Source: Ascidiaceihabitans sp. (GTDB lineage Bacteria > Pseudomonadota > Alphaproteobacteria > Rhodobacterales > Rhodobacteraceae). Taken from it: 49,343 bases of DNA. Below, one piece after another: positions 8,270-17,046 of this stretch. The first letter of the stretch is position 1. The number at the start of each line of letters is the position of its first letter. The stretch covers positions 1-49,343 of the forward strand of contig JAOEQC010000006.1 of the NCBI GenBank assembly GCA_028388995.1. Reading direction: 5' to 3'. A program made the position numbers and the translations under genes. The notes under the pieces are model-generated. The model worked only from the letters and a program-made list of their open reading frames with translations. It was not told the DNA's origin and made no database searches.

Positions 8270-10240
8270 TCATTGTGCTGCAATCTTTGCGCCGACGGTT
8301 TGAACCGCCGCATCACGAATATCCAAGGTCGCAGAAATCGCGCCCTTACGGCCGTCTTCATAGGTCACTTCTGTGGTGGTCGAGATCGTATCGGACCCAT
8401 CGTACATCGCGTTAATAATATCCGAGAACTTTTCCTCGATAATGCGACGACGTACTTTTTGCGTACGTGTTAATTCGCCATCATCGGCATCCAACTGTTT
8501 GTGCAAAACAACAAAACGGTGCACCTGACAGTCAGACAACATCGCGTCCTGCGCAACAGAGGCATTAACCTCTTCAACATGTGACTGGATGGTCGATAGA
8601 ACCTCTGGGTGGCCTGCCAGCTCTTGATAGGATGCATATGCAATGTTGTTGCGCTCAGCCCAGTTACCAACAGCAGTCAGATCGATATTCACGAAAGCTG
8701 TGCAATAAGGTTTGCCATTTCCGAAAACGACCGTTTCAAGAATATTTGGGAAGAACTTCAGTTTATTCTCAACATACTTAGGCGCAAACATATGGCCGTT
8801 TCCAGTCTGCCCAACATCCTTGGCACGGTCAATAATCCGCAAATGTCCGCTGCTTTCTTCAATGAACCCAGCGTCACCCGTCGCAACCCAGCCCTCAGTA
8901 TCCTTGGTGTCTGCTGTGCTTTCTGCGTTCTTGTAGTATTCAACAAAAACACCAGGGCTACGATAAAAGACTTCACCGTTTTCAGCGATCTTCAATTCTA
9001 CACCTGGACACGTCACGCCAACGGTATCTGAACGCACCTCACCATCAGGTTGCGCCGTGATAAACACCGTCGCTTCTGTCTGGCCGTATAGCTGCTTTAA
9101 GTTGATCCCAAGGGAGCGATAGAAATCAAAGATCTCTGGCCCAATGGCCTCACCCGCGGTGTAACCCACCCGCACACGGCTAAAACCAAGTGTGTTTTTC
9201 AACGGGCCGTAGATTGCAAATTCACCCAACTGGTAATTAATCCGGTCAATCAAGCTCACAGGGTTTCCATCCAAAATAGACGGTCCGACCTTGCGCGCAA
9301 CACCCATGAAGTAATCGAACAACCGCTTCTTCATCGGGCTCGCGTCTTCCATGCGGATCATCACATTGGTCAGTTGATTTTCGAAAACACGGGGCGGCGC
9401 AAAATAATAGGTTGGTCCAATTTCACGTAGATCCGTGTGCATTGTATCGGCACTTTCTGGACAGTTCGTACAGAAACCGCACCACAGCGCCTGCCCCACA
9501 GAAAAGATAAAATCACCAACCCACGCCATCGGTAAGTAAGCCAAAATGTCATCGGTTTGGCGCAAGTCATCAAATTCGGATGAGGACTTGGCCGTCTCAA
9601 TCACATTGCGATTGGACAGAACAACACCCTTTGGTTTTCCCGTGGTGCCAGAGGTGTAAAGCATCACGCATGTGCTGTCGTAATTTAGCTTTGCAATACG
9701 TGCCTTCATCTTTGGCTCTAGTGCCGCGCGCTTTGAGCGCCCCGCTTCTTGCACTGCACTATATTGCGTTAGCTTTGCACTATCGTATTTACGAAGACCC
9801 CGAGGATCGAGGTAAATCATCGCTTCAAATTCTGTAAGCTCACCTTGGATTTCCATGACCTTGTCGACTTGTTCCTGATCACCAGCGATCACAAAACGCG
9901 CCCCACAATGGCTCATTGTATATGCCATCTCTTCGGCAGATGCGTCTTGGTACAAAGGCACCGGAACGGCCCCAACCATTTGTGCGGCCATCATCGACCA
10001 ATACAAATACGGACGGTTGCGCCCGATGACTGCGATGAAATCACCCTCAGCCACACCTAGATCAAGAAAACCCAAGGCAAGTGCCTCAATCTCCTCATTG
10101 GTCTGTGACCATGTCCAACTTTGCCAAATTCCAAACTCTTTTTCACGGTACGCAGGAGCGGACCCAAACTGAGTTGCGTTGCGGTTCAAAAGTGCTGGAA
10201 CGGATACTAATCCGCCAGCGCCATCAAGCGTCTTCGACAA
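8270..10240 (-). CDS. Long-chain acyl-CoA synthetase-like AMP-dependent ligase, first gene of the Liv-type operon
   Basis: A 656-residue AMP-binding enzyme of the FadD/AAE15-like long subgroup. The P-loop motif YTSGTTGKPKG is at about residues 195-205. The motif YGQTEA follows near the middle, then TGDAGFIEESSGHLRIIDRAKD. No open-frame ATG fits: the minus frame upstream of the homologous N-terminus offers only TTG codons. The TTG at 10240 is preceded by GGGAGG with 8 bases spacing, so it is the likely start. The gene begins the minus-strand operon and is divergent from the hybrid histidine kinase. With the PaaK-like ligase at the far end of the cluster it suggests that the imported acid is trapped as a CoA thioester. 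Substrate unknown. Confidence 0.88.
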   Translation of the reverse strand: MSKTLDGAGGLVSVPALLNRNATQFGSAPAYREKEFGIWQSWTWSQTNEEIEALALGFLDLGVAEGDFIAVIGRNRPYLYWSMMAAQMVGAVPVPLYQDASAEEMAYTMSHCGARFVIAGDQEQVDKVMEIQGELTEFEAMIYLDPRGLRKYDSAKLTQYSAVQEAGRSKRAALEPKMKARIAKLNYDSTCVMLYTSGTTGKPKGVVLSNRNVIETAKSSSEFDDLRQTDDILAYLPMAWVGDFIFSVGQALWCGFCTNCPESADTMHTDLREIGPTYYFAPPRVFENQLTNVMIRMEDASPMKKRLFDYFMGVARKVGPSILDGNPVSLIDRINYQLGEFAIYGPLKNTLGFSRVRVGYTAGEAIGPEIFDFYRSLGINLKQLYGQTEATVFITAQPDGEVRSDTVGVTCPGVELKIAENGEVFYRSPGVFVEYYKNAESTADTKDTEGWVATGDAGFIEESSGHLRIIDRAKDVGQTGNGHMFAPKYVENKLKFFPNILETVVFGNGKPYCTAFVNIDLTAVGNWAERNNIAYASYQELAGHPEVLSTIQSHVEEVNASVAQDAMLSDCQVHRFVVLHKQLDADDGELTRTQKVRRRIIEEKFSDIINAMYDGSDTISTTTEVTYEDGRKGAISATLDIRDAAVQTVGAKIAAQ

Positions 10241-10248
10241 TGTATTTT

Positions 10249-10254
10249 CCTCCC
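10249..10254 (-). promoter_or_regulatory. Ribosome binding site that fixes a TTG start
   Basis: On the minus strand GGGAGG (10249-10254) lies 8 bases ahead of TTG 10240. It is the best Shine-Dalgarno match near the start of the acyl-CoA ligase. No in-frame ATG lies nearby, so the gene most likely begins with TTG. Confidence 0.75.
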
Positions 10255-10356
10255 AAACCAGCAACAAAGGTTACCGGCCACGATCAATTCAGCGATTCTA
10301 TGTCACTCAAGGATGCTGGATTTACCTTTAAGGTCAACTTTTTCCTGAAGGTTTCT

Positions 10357-10372
10357 CAATTCTAACGAATTG
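10357..10372. promoter_or_regulatory. Perfect 6-4-6 dyad in the divergent ligase/kinase intergenic region
   Basis: CAATTC-TAAC-GAATTG is a perfect inverted repeat lying in the 215-base region between the CoA ligase/Liv operon and the two-component genes. A shorter perfect palindrome ACCTTTAAGGT is at 10324-10334. Either could be an operator for the adjacent OmpR-type regulator; this is inference from position and symmetry only. Confidence 0.45.
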
Positions 10373-10455
10373 TAACAACGCTCGATCAGTGCTTGAATTC
10401 TCAGCAATGACCGCCCCACACTGGGCACGAAATCACGATCACTAAGGGGCCACAC

Positions 10456-12363
10456 GTGACGCTCAATCGCACTGCTACACATACTATGACGGCTGCTGGT
10501 CTGAATTTGATCGGGCAGGCCTTGACCATATTCGACAGTGACCTTCGGCTGGCAGTCAGTAATGCGCCTTTTAAAGAAATGTTTAACCTCCCAGACGAGT
10601 TGGTCGCCAACGGTGCCCCCTTTGAGGATACTATTCGTCATCTCGCTTTGCGCGGTGAGTACGGTGACATCGATGATCTTGAGGCGTTTGTTGCTGAGCG
10701 GATCGAAGTCGCCCGTGCGTTTGAACCTCACTATGTTGAGCGCTATCGCTCCAACGGTACGGTAATATCTGTGGAAGGGTCTCCCCTGCCCCAAGGCGGG
10801 TGGATCACCGTCTACACCGATATCACTAGCAACAAGAAGCAAGAAACCTTACTACGTGCCCGCTCTGAGGAGTTGACTGATCAAGTGCTGGCCCACGCCG
10901 AAGAACTGGCCAGTACAAACCGCGCACTTGCCGCGACAGTTTCCGTGCTTGGTGAAACGAAACGACACCTTACAGAGGTAGAGGCACGGACACGCCTGAC
11001 GACTGAAATGATGCCCGCGCACATCGCACACATTGATGAAACAGGTCATTACACTTACTCTAACCGACAACTCAGCACGATCATCCCAGGGCGCCCGAAC
11101 AACATCATTGGAATGCATATTTCAGATGCACTTGGGTTGGGCGTTTACGAGAAAATCAAACCCATGCTTCACAGCGCATTTGCAGGCGAGAACACTCTGA
11201 CTGAGTTCACAGATGCCGCCAGCACCCATCGCATCCGCGCTGCCTTTACGCCTGACACCCGTGGTGGTGCCTATGTCTTGTCCACCGATGTAACGTTGGA
11301 AACTCAAACGCGCGTAGCACTACAGCAAACCAGCAAACGTGAACTGGCCGCCAAAGTGACATCAGGATTGGCGCATGACTTCTCGAATTTACTGACCATC
11401 ATTCTTGGGATGCAGTCTAAGTTGGCACGCTTTGACGAACTGCCCTCGGCTGCCAAACCCTTGATCGAAGGTACCTTGAATGCAGCAAAACGCGGCGGCG
11501 ATCTATTGGGCAGCATTGCTGAGATTACCAGCCAACGTGTCCAACGCCCCCGTGTGACCGATCTGCATGCGTTGCTGCGAGAGATGGAAACCCTAGCGGC
11601 CCCAACCCTGCCAAAAAACATCGTTTTCACAGTGAACGGCCAACTGCCAAACAAAGCGGTTCTGCTGGATCAAGGTGCGATTAAAGACGCGTTGCTTAAC
11701 CTAATACTGAACGCTCGAGATGCCTGTGGTTCAAACGGGACAATAAAGCTAAGTGCATCTACGGTTCACAACACTTGGATCGAATTTACGGTGTCGGACA
11801 CAGGTACGGGATTTTCCGAAGATGCCTTGAAGCACGCATGTGACCCATTTTACACGACCAAAGGCAGCGAAGGCACAGGTTTAGGCCTGCCAATGGTCTA
11901 TGACATTACCAAGCTGGCAGGCGGTGATCTTAGGCTACAAAACACGCCAAAGGGCGGCGCATCAATCCGTCTGCGCCTGCCGCTGCGCTTTAGCCCTGAG
12001 GTCACTGGCGGCTTGGCTTTGCTGGTTGAAGACAACGACGACCTACGTGCACTTTACCGCGATATGCTGACCGACATGGGGCACAGCGTTATTGAGGCAA
12101 CTTCGGCAGATGAGGCAACTGCGCTTATCGCCAACCTGCCTGACATCGCCTTAATTCTATCGGATATCCGTCTAAGCGGTGAAGGTACGGGGCTGGATTT
12201 GCTTAAGCGGATCGAAAAGGGAAAAACACCTGTCGTCCTTATGACCTCTTTGTCCCCAAATGACCCATTGCACCATGAGGCCCAAGCCGCGACAACTGTC
12301 CTTGCGAAACCATTCACAGCCTACGATCTGGCCAATGTCCTCAAACCGAAGGTGCAACGATGA
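10456..12363 (+). CDS. Hybrid sensor histidine kinase with PAS domains and C-terminal receiver
   Basis: A 635-residue cytoplasmic sensor with no clear membrane segment. Order: PAS-type domain at about residues 12-120, a helical linker at about 120-175, a second PAS at about 180-290, and an HisKA-like helix with the phospho-His in LAHDFSNLL (His307). The ATPase domain follows, with N box NLILNARDAC, G1 DTGTGF and G2 GTGLGLPMV. A receiver (REC) domain from about residue 525 has the acidic pair VEDND, phospho-Asp570 in LSDIR and the conserved Lys in AKPF. Start GTG 10456 has AAGGGG 6 bases upstream; an in-frame ATG at 10486 lacks a site. It overlaps the regulator gene by 4 bases (ATGA) and is divergent from the acyl-CoA ligase operon, its probable target. 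Signal unknown. Confidence 0.9.
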   Translation: MTLNRTATHTMTAAGLNLIGQALTIFDSDLRLAVSNAPFKEMFNLPDELVANGAPFEDTIRHLALRGEYGDIDDLEAFVAERIEVARAFEPHYVERYRSNGTVISVEGSPLPQGGWITVYTDITSNKKQETLLRARSEELTDQVLAHAEELASTNRALAATVSVLGETKRHLTEVEARTRLTTEMMPAHIAHIDETGHYTYSNRQLSTIIPGRPNNIIGMHISDALGLGVYEKIKPMLHSAFAGENTLTEFTDAASTHRIRAAFTPDTRGGAYVLSTDVTLETQTRVALQQTSKRELAAKVTSGLAHDFSNLLTIILGMQSKLARFDELPSAAKPLIEGTLNAAKRGGDLLGSIAEITSQRVQRPRVTDLHALLREMETLAAPTLPKNIVFTVNGQLPNKAVLLDQGAIKDALLNLILNARDACGSNGTIKLSASTVHNTWIEFTVSDTGTGFSEDALKHACDPFYTTKGSEGTGLGLPMVYDITKLAGGDLRLQNTPKGGASIRLRLPLRFSPEVTGGLALLVEDNDDLRALYRDMLTDMGHSVIEATSADEATALIANLPDIALILSDIRLSGEGTGLDLLKRIEKGKTPVVLMTSLSPNDPLHHEAQAATTVLAKPFTAYDLANVLKPKVQR

Positions 12364-13061
12364 CAACGCCGTTAGTAACCATCCTTGATGACGAGCCAGC
12401 CATTCGCACTATGTTGGCTGATGCGCTGGAAGATGCTGGTTTCCGGACGATGTGTTTTGGACGTGCCCGTGAATTTGAAGCCGCGTTGCAAAAGCACACG
12501 CCTGATGTTTGCTTGGTCGACTTATCCTTGCCTGACACAGATGGGCTAACGGTTGTTCACCGTCTTGCCTTGGAACAAGGCGCGTCTGTAATCATCATTT
12601 CTGGCCGTGCGCAGGTGCAGGACCGAGTGACTGGTCTGGAACTGGGCGCCGATGACTACATCATCAAACCGTTTGATCCCTTGGAAGTAGTTGCGCGCGT
12701 TCGTGCCCGATTGCGCGGTGGCAAAGCCGTAACTCAAACCAGCAATACCGCCAAATTCAATGGTTGGACCGCTCATTTTAATGCTTACACTTTGATCGAC
12801 GATGGAGGAGATGCCACTCCTTTTTCACATGCAGAAGGCGAAGTGCTTCGTCTATTCCTTGATAGCCCAAAGCGTCTAATCACCCGCACCCAGATGCAAG
12901 AGTCATTGGGCGGGGCCGCAAGCGAAAGTTTTGACCGCGCAATGGATGTGCGTATTTCACGCCTGCGTACTAAATTGCGTGAAGATTCCAAGAACCCACA
13001 GCTGATCAAAACGATCTATGGTGCCGGGTATATTTTTCTTGGCGATGTCAGCTGGAGCTAA
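12360..13061 (+). CDS. OmpR-family DNA-binding response regulator
   Basis: A 233-residue regulator. The N-terminal receiver has acidic residues in ILDDEP, phospho-Asp54 in CLVDLSLPD, and the conserved Lys in DDYIIKPFDP. The C-terminal winged helix (about residues 130-230) ends with the PhoB-type block MDVRISRLRTKLRED and KTIYGAGYIF. Translation is coupled to the hybrid kinase by an ATGA overlap. As the kinase carries its own receiver, phosphate transfer may be multi-step or the attached receiver may regulate the kinase. The nearest divergent operon encodes CoA ligase plus Liv-type importer, so control of that operon is the simplest inference. Confidence 0.93.
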   Translation: MTTPLVTILDDEPAIRTMLADALEDAGFRTMCFGRAREFEAALQKHTPDVCLVDLSLPDTDGLTVVHRLALEQGASVIIISGRAQVQDRVTGLELGADDYIIKPFDPLEVVARVRARLRGGKAVTQTSNTAKFNGWTAHFNAYTLIDDGGDATPFSHAEGEVLRLFLDSPKRLITRTQMQESLGGAASESFDRAMDVRISRLRTKLREDSKNPQLIKTIYGAGYIFLGDVSWS

Positions 13062-13144
13062 ACAGAAATTAAGCACACGTCAAAAACCAGCTAAAACAAC
13101 AATTGCCCCTTCACCTCACTGAAAACAATGATAGAATCACCGCA

Positions 13145-13372
13145 ATGTTAGACGTTGTTTTATATCGCCCAAGCCGCAAGGCGCGACCACGGTTTTACCG
13201 TGTCGAAATCGCAATGGATCTATTTTCCGAAGTTTCGGTGTTGCGCGAATGGGGTGTCAAAGGTGGTGCACCGTGTGAAACGATCACCAGCTTTGGCAAT
13301 TTACGTGACGCATCCCATGCCGCCGATGCTTACCGCATCCGTGCCCAAAAACGCGGTTATAAACGCGCTTAA
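13145..13372 (+). CDS. Small WGR-domain protein
   Basis: A 75-residue protein that is almost entirely a WGR domain. The core matches the family: RFYRVEIAMDLFSEVSVLREWGVKG with the Trp-Gly pair, then a Gly-rich turn and a helix ending in KRGYKRA. WGR domains are found in PARPs and in many small bacterial proteins, and may bind nucleic acid; the role of the stand-alone bacterial form is not established. ATG 13145 is the likely start; an in-frame TTG lies at 13103. No strong ribosome site is seen. It lies 83 bases after the response regulator and is convergent with formate dehydrogenase. Confidence 0.8.
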   Translation: MLDVVLYRPSRKARPRFYRVEIAMDLFSEVSVLREWGVKGGAPCETITSFGNLRDASHAADAYRIRAQKRGYKRA

Positions 13373-13413
13373 ACTTTGGGTAAAAGGCGGGCCGCAGCCC
13401 ATCTTTTGATTAT

Positions 13414-16176
13414 TTATTCAGCCGCCATCACATCAGCAGCAGCTTCAACCTTTACAGCCGAGAACTTAAATTCTGGAATCTTCCCAAACGGATCAACCGC
13501 TGGATTTGTCAGAATGTTTGCCGCCGCCTCGACAAAAGCAAATGGTAAGAACACCATGTCCGGTGCCACGGCACGATCCATACGCGCCATGATCACAATC
13601 GAACCACGCTTCGTGGTCAGACGTACATGCCCACCCGGTTCTACGCCTAGCTTGCGCAAAGTAGATGGGTGCAGCGAACAGTTCGCCTCAGGTTCTAGCC
13701 CATCCAACACAGTCGCACGACGGGTCATAGAACCTGTGTGCCAGTGTTCTAGCTGACGGCCCGTTGTCAGGATCATTGGGTATTCCGCATCAGGCACATC
13801 ATCTGGGGCAATCACACTAGCGGGCGTAAATTTAGCACGCCCATCGGTACGTGGGAAACCATCGCCAAACACGACCGCCTGACCAGGATCAGTCGGGCTA
13901 AGTGACGGATAGGTCACCGCCTCAGTTGTCAGGCGGTCCCATGTAATATTGTCGAGGCTGCGCATATTCACTGTCATCTCAGAAAACACTTCGCTTGGAT
14001 GCGTATAGGCCCAATCCAAACCACACCGTTTCGCCAACTCAACTTCTATCCACCAATCTTCTTTCGCCTCACCCGGCGGTACAACCGCTTGGCGCACCAT
14101 TTGCACCTGACGGTTCGTGTTGGAAACGGTGCCCAATTTTTCATACAGCGCAGAGGCTGGCAAAATTACGTCGGCATAGTTCGCAGTTTCAGTGATAAAG
14201 ATGTCTTGGACAACCAAGTGGTCAAGTTTGGCCAAAGCATCACGCGCATGTTCAACATCTGGATCAGACATCGCTGGGTTCTCACCCAAAATGTACATCG
14301 CCTTGATCTTGTCCTCATGGACCGCGTCCATGATTTCGGTCACGGTTAAGCCCTTCTCATTTGAGAAATCACCAGACCCCCAAACTTCGGTAAATGCAGA
14401 GCGCACACCATCATCCATCACCGACTGGTAGTCAGGTAAGAACATCGGAACCAAGCCGGCGTCAGACGCACCTTGTACGTTGTTCTGACCACGCAGTGGG
14501 TGAAGGCCAGAGCCTGGGCGACCAACTTGGCCCGTCATCAACGCCAAAGAAATCAAGCAACGCGCATTGTCCGTACCGTGGATGTGTTGACTGACGCCCA
14601 TGCCCCAGAAAATCATCCCTGCTTTAGCACCTGCAAATGTGCGGGCGACCGCACGTAAAGTCTCTGCGTCGATGCCACAAATTTCAGACATCTTCTCTGG
14701 AGTGAAATCCTTAAGGTGGGCTTTTTCAGCTTCCCAGTTTTCAGTGTACGCCTCGATATATTGTTGGTCGTACAACCCCTCTTCGACAATCACGTGCATG
14801 ATCGCGTTCAACATTGACACGTCCGCTCCTGGGCGGAACTGAAGCATGTGTGTGGCAAAGCGCTTAAGCGCCTGACCACGTGGATCCATGACAATCAACT
14901 TGCCACCACGCTTGGTGAACTGCTTGAAATAGGTCGCCGCCACTGGGTGGTTTTCGATCGGATTGGCACCAATTACGATGGCCACATCCGCATTTTCAAT
15001 CTCGTTGAATGTTGCAGTTACTGCACCCGATCCAACGTTTTCGATCAACGCTGAAACAGATGACGCGTGGCACAGACGTGTACAGTGATCGACGTTGTTG
15101 TGCTTGAACCCTTCTCGGATGAATTTTTGGAACAAATAGGCTTCTTCATTGGTGCATTTGGCAGACCCAAAACCAGCCACTTCGCGCCCGCGCCCCTTCA
15201 GGCCATTCGCAGCAAAATCCAGCGCCTCATCCCAAGTTGCTTCACGGAAAACACTGCCCCAATTTCCAGGGTCAACATTCAAACCCTTGGCAGGTGCACC
15301 CTCGCGCCGGATCAACGGTTTTGTCAGACGGTGATTGTGGTGGATATAGTCGTAACCAAAGCGGCCTTTGACACACAAACGACCCTCGTTTGCAGGACCA
15401 TTGATGCCCTCAACATACTTCACCTTGCCATCTTTGACCTTAATCGAAATCTGGCAACCCACACCACAAAACGCACAAACGCTTTCTGTTTCGCTATCAA
15501 AATCTTTGCTGTCCCCAACGCCGTCACCCGCAGTCACAGCGGCAGGCATCAAAGCACCTGTTGGGCAGGCTTGAACGCATTCGCCACACGCCACACAAGA
15601 TGAATCACCCATTGGGTCGGCCATATCAAAAGTAGGATAGCTGTCATGGCCACGGCCCGACATACCGATCACATCGTTGACCTGAACCTCACGACACGCG
15701 CGCACGCACAAACCACAAGAAATACAAGCATCCAAGTTAACAGACATCGCGACGTGACTGTCATCCAACAACGGAATGCGACCCTCTTCCAATTTTGGAA
15801 AACGGCTCTCTGACACACCGTTCAACTCGGCCATATCCCACAGGTGCGCTGACTTATCATGGGAATTTTCACGGACTGGTTGATCTGCAACCAACATTTC
15901 AACCACCATCTTGCGCGCATTCTCAGCGCGGGCGGAATTGGTGGTTACCACCATGCCATCCAACGGCTCCCGAATACACGAGGCGGCGAGCGTGCGCTCA
16001 CCATCGATCTCAACCATACAGGCGCGGCAATTTCCGTCAGGTCGATAGCCGGGTGCTGGCTTATGGCACAGGTGAGGGATAACAAGTCCACGACCATTGG
16101 CCACTTCCCAGATTGTCAGACCGGCTTCGGCCTCAACTTCTGTGCCATCTAGCGTGAATTTCACTGTATTGGACAT
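13414..16176 (-). CDS. fdhF: Formate dehydrogenase alpha subunit (molybdopterin, NuoG-like N-terminus), Cys form
   Basis: A 920-residue iron-sulfur molybdoenzyme that oxidises formate to CO2. Order: an N-terminal [2Fe-2S] ferredoxin-like domain with CHKPAPGYRPDGNCRACMVE; the NuoG-like His/Cys region; two [4Fe-4S] ferredoxin motifs (CISCGLCVRAC and CVACGECVQAC); the catalytic-domain cluster motif CAFCGVGC; and bis-MGD domains. The Mo ligand is Cys, not Sec, in VDHCTRLCHASS (Cys369). The C-terminal domain has LTTGRQLEHWHTGSMTRR. ATG 16176 is chosen over an upstream start because GGGAGG (16183-16188) precedes it by 6 bases. No beta/gamma (NAD-binding) subunit or fdhD is adjacent, so its electron acceptor cannot be read here. 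Confidence 0.92.
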   Translation of the reverse strand: MSNTVKFTLDGTEVEAEAGLTIWEVANGRGLVIPHLCHKPAPGYRPDGNCRACMVEIDGERTLAASCIREPLDGMVVTTNSARAENARKMVVEMLVADQPVRENSHDKSAHLWDMAELNGVSESRFPKLEEGRIPLLDDSHVAMSVNLDACISCGLCVRACREVQVNDVIGMSGRGHDSYPTFDMADPMGDSSCVACGECVQACPTGALMPAAVTAGDGVGDSKDFDSETESVCAFCGVGCQISIKVKDGKVKYVEGINGPANEGRLCVKGRFGYDYIHHNHRLTKPLIRREGAPAKGLNVDPGNWGSVFREATWDEALDFAANGLKGRGREVAGFGSAKCTNEEAYLFQKFIREGFKHNNVDHCTRLCHASSVSALIENVGSGAVTATFNEIENADVAIVIGANPIENHPVAATYFKQFTKRGGKLIVMDPRGQALKRFATHMLQFRPGADVSMLNAIMHVIVEEGLYDQQYIEAYTENWEAEKAHLKDFTPEKMSEICGIDAETLRAVARTFAGAKAGMIFWGMGVSQHIHGTDNARCLISLALMTGQVGRPGSGLHPLRGQNNVQGASDAGLVPMFLPDYQSVMDDGVRSAFTEVWGSGDFSNEKGLTVTEIMDAVHEDKIKAMYILGENPAMSDPDVEHARDALAKLDHLVVQDIFITETANYADVILPASALYEKLGTVSNTNRQVQMVRQAVVPPGEAKEDWWIEVELAKRCGLDWAYTHPSEVFSEMTVNMRSLDNITWDRLTTEAVTYPSLSPTDPGQAVVFGDGFPRTDGRAKFTPASVIAPDDVPDAEYPMILTTGRQLEHWHTGSMTRRATVLDGLEPEANCSLHPSTLRKLGVEPGGHVRLTTKRGSIVIMARMDRAVAPDMVFLPFAFVEAAANILTNPAVDPFGKIPEFKFSAVKVEAAADVMAAE

Positions 16177-16291
16177 GCTATACCTCCCTTTATTGTAGCT
16201 CACTTTAGCAAACCATGACCCAAATTCGGACACTCAATCGCGACATTCATACTCGAATTTACGCCAAGACATGCAGTGTCACCAATTTCGT

Positions 16292-16307
16292 CTTACCAAA
16301 TAAACTC
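16292..16307 (-). repeat. 16-bp intergenic repeat, copy 2 (CTTACCAAATAAACTC)
   Basis: Second exact copy of the sequence at 8226-8241, in the 205-base region between formate dehydrogenase and the histidine phosphatase gene, again with a GC-rich stretch on the same side (CCCGCGGAGCGCCGC). The rest of this intergenic region (16177-16381) must hold promoters for the two divergent genes, but I see no recognisable consensus. Confidence 0.6.
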
Positions 16308-16381
16308 CCCGCGGAGCGCCGCACCCCTTCCAACCCGCGCAGACCTCACTTATCCATTTGGAAACCGTACAAGGAACCGAC

Positions 16382-17035
16382 ATGTCCCACATCACCCTCA
16401 TTCGTCACGGACAAGCAAACTCCACCGCGACAGACGAAGCCAGTTATGACCGTCTCAGCGCCCTTGGGCACAAACAGGCAAAGTGGTTGGGTGAACACCT
16501 CATCGACACAAACCAAGTACACCAAAACCTTTATACAGGCACTTTGCGCCGTCACGCAGAAACCGCCGATGGTATGGCCACTGGCCTAACGCCTATCCGT
16601 GATGAACGTCTAAATGAGCTTGAATATTTCACACTCGCCATCGCGCTTGAAGCTGAACACGGGCTTGCAATGCCAACTCAACAGTCAGAATTTGTTCATC
16701 ACTTACCTCTCGTTTTTGAGGCGTGGAAAGCGGATAAAATCGAAGGGGCACCAGAACGCTTTAGCGAATTTGAAACACGTGTAAACGATGTGATCAAAGA
16801 CATCGCTGCGCGCCCTGGCCCCTCATTGGTTGTCACATCTGGCGGCCTCATTTCAATGGTTATGCGCCAGCACCTTGATTTGGATATCCTCAAAATGGCC
16901 AATCTAGCTCTTGCCATAATGAACAGCTCGATCCATCGTTTGCACCCAATCGGTGGCACAATATCACCAGTTATGTTCAATGCAGTTCCCCACCTCGAAG
17001 CACCCGAACGTCACCACGCACAAACATACGTTTAA
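16382..17035 (+). CDS. Histidine phosphatase family protein (phosphoglycerate mutase-like)
   Basis: A 217-residue phosphatase of the branch 1 histidine phosphatase superfamily. The catalytic motif LIRHGQA is at residues 5-11; the second conserved His region appears as VTSGGLISMV rather than the common SHGG, so the second-half His is not obvious. Start ATG 16382 has AAGGA 6 bases ahead. It is the first gene of a tight plus-strand trio with a GST (11-base gap) and a saccharopine dehydrogenase-like gene. Substrate unknown; the family covers sugar phosphates, nucleotides and cobalamin intermediates. Confidence 0.85.
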   Translation: MSHITLIRHGQANSTATDEASYDRLSALGHKQAKWLGEHLIDTNQVHQNLYTGTLRRHAETADGMATGLTPIRDERLNELEYFTLAIALEAEHGLAMPTQQSEFVHHLPLVFEAWKADKIEGAPERFSEFETRVNDVIKDIAARPGPSLVVTSGGLISMVMRQHLDLDILKMANLALAIMNSSIHRLHPIGGTISPVMFNAVPHLEAPERHHAQTYV

Positions 17036-17046
17036 AGGATCAAATC

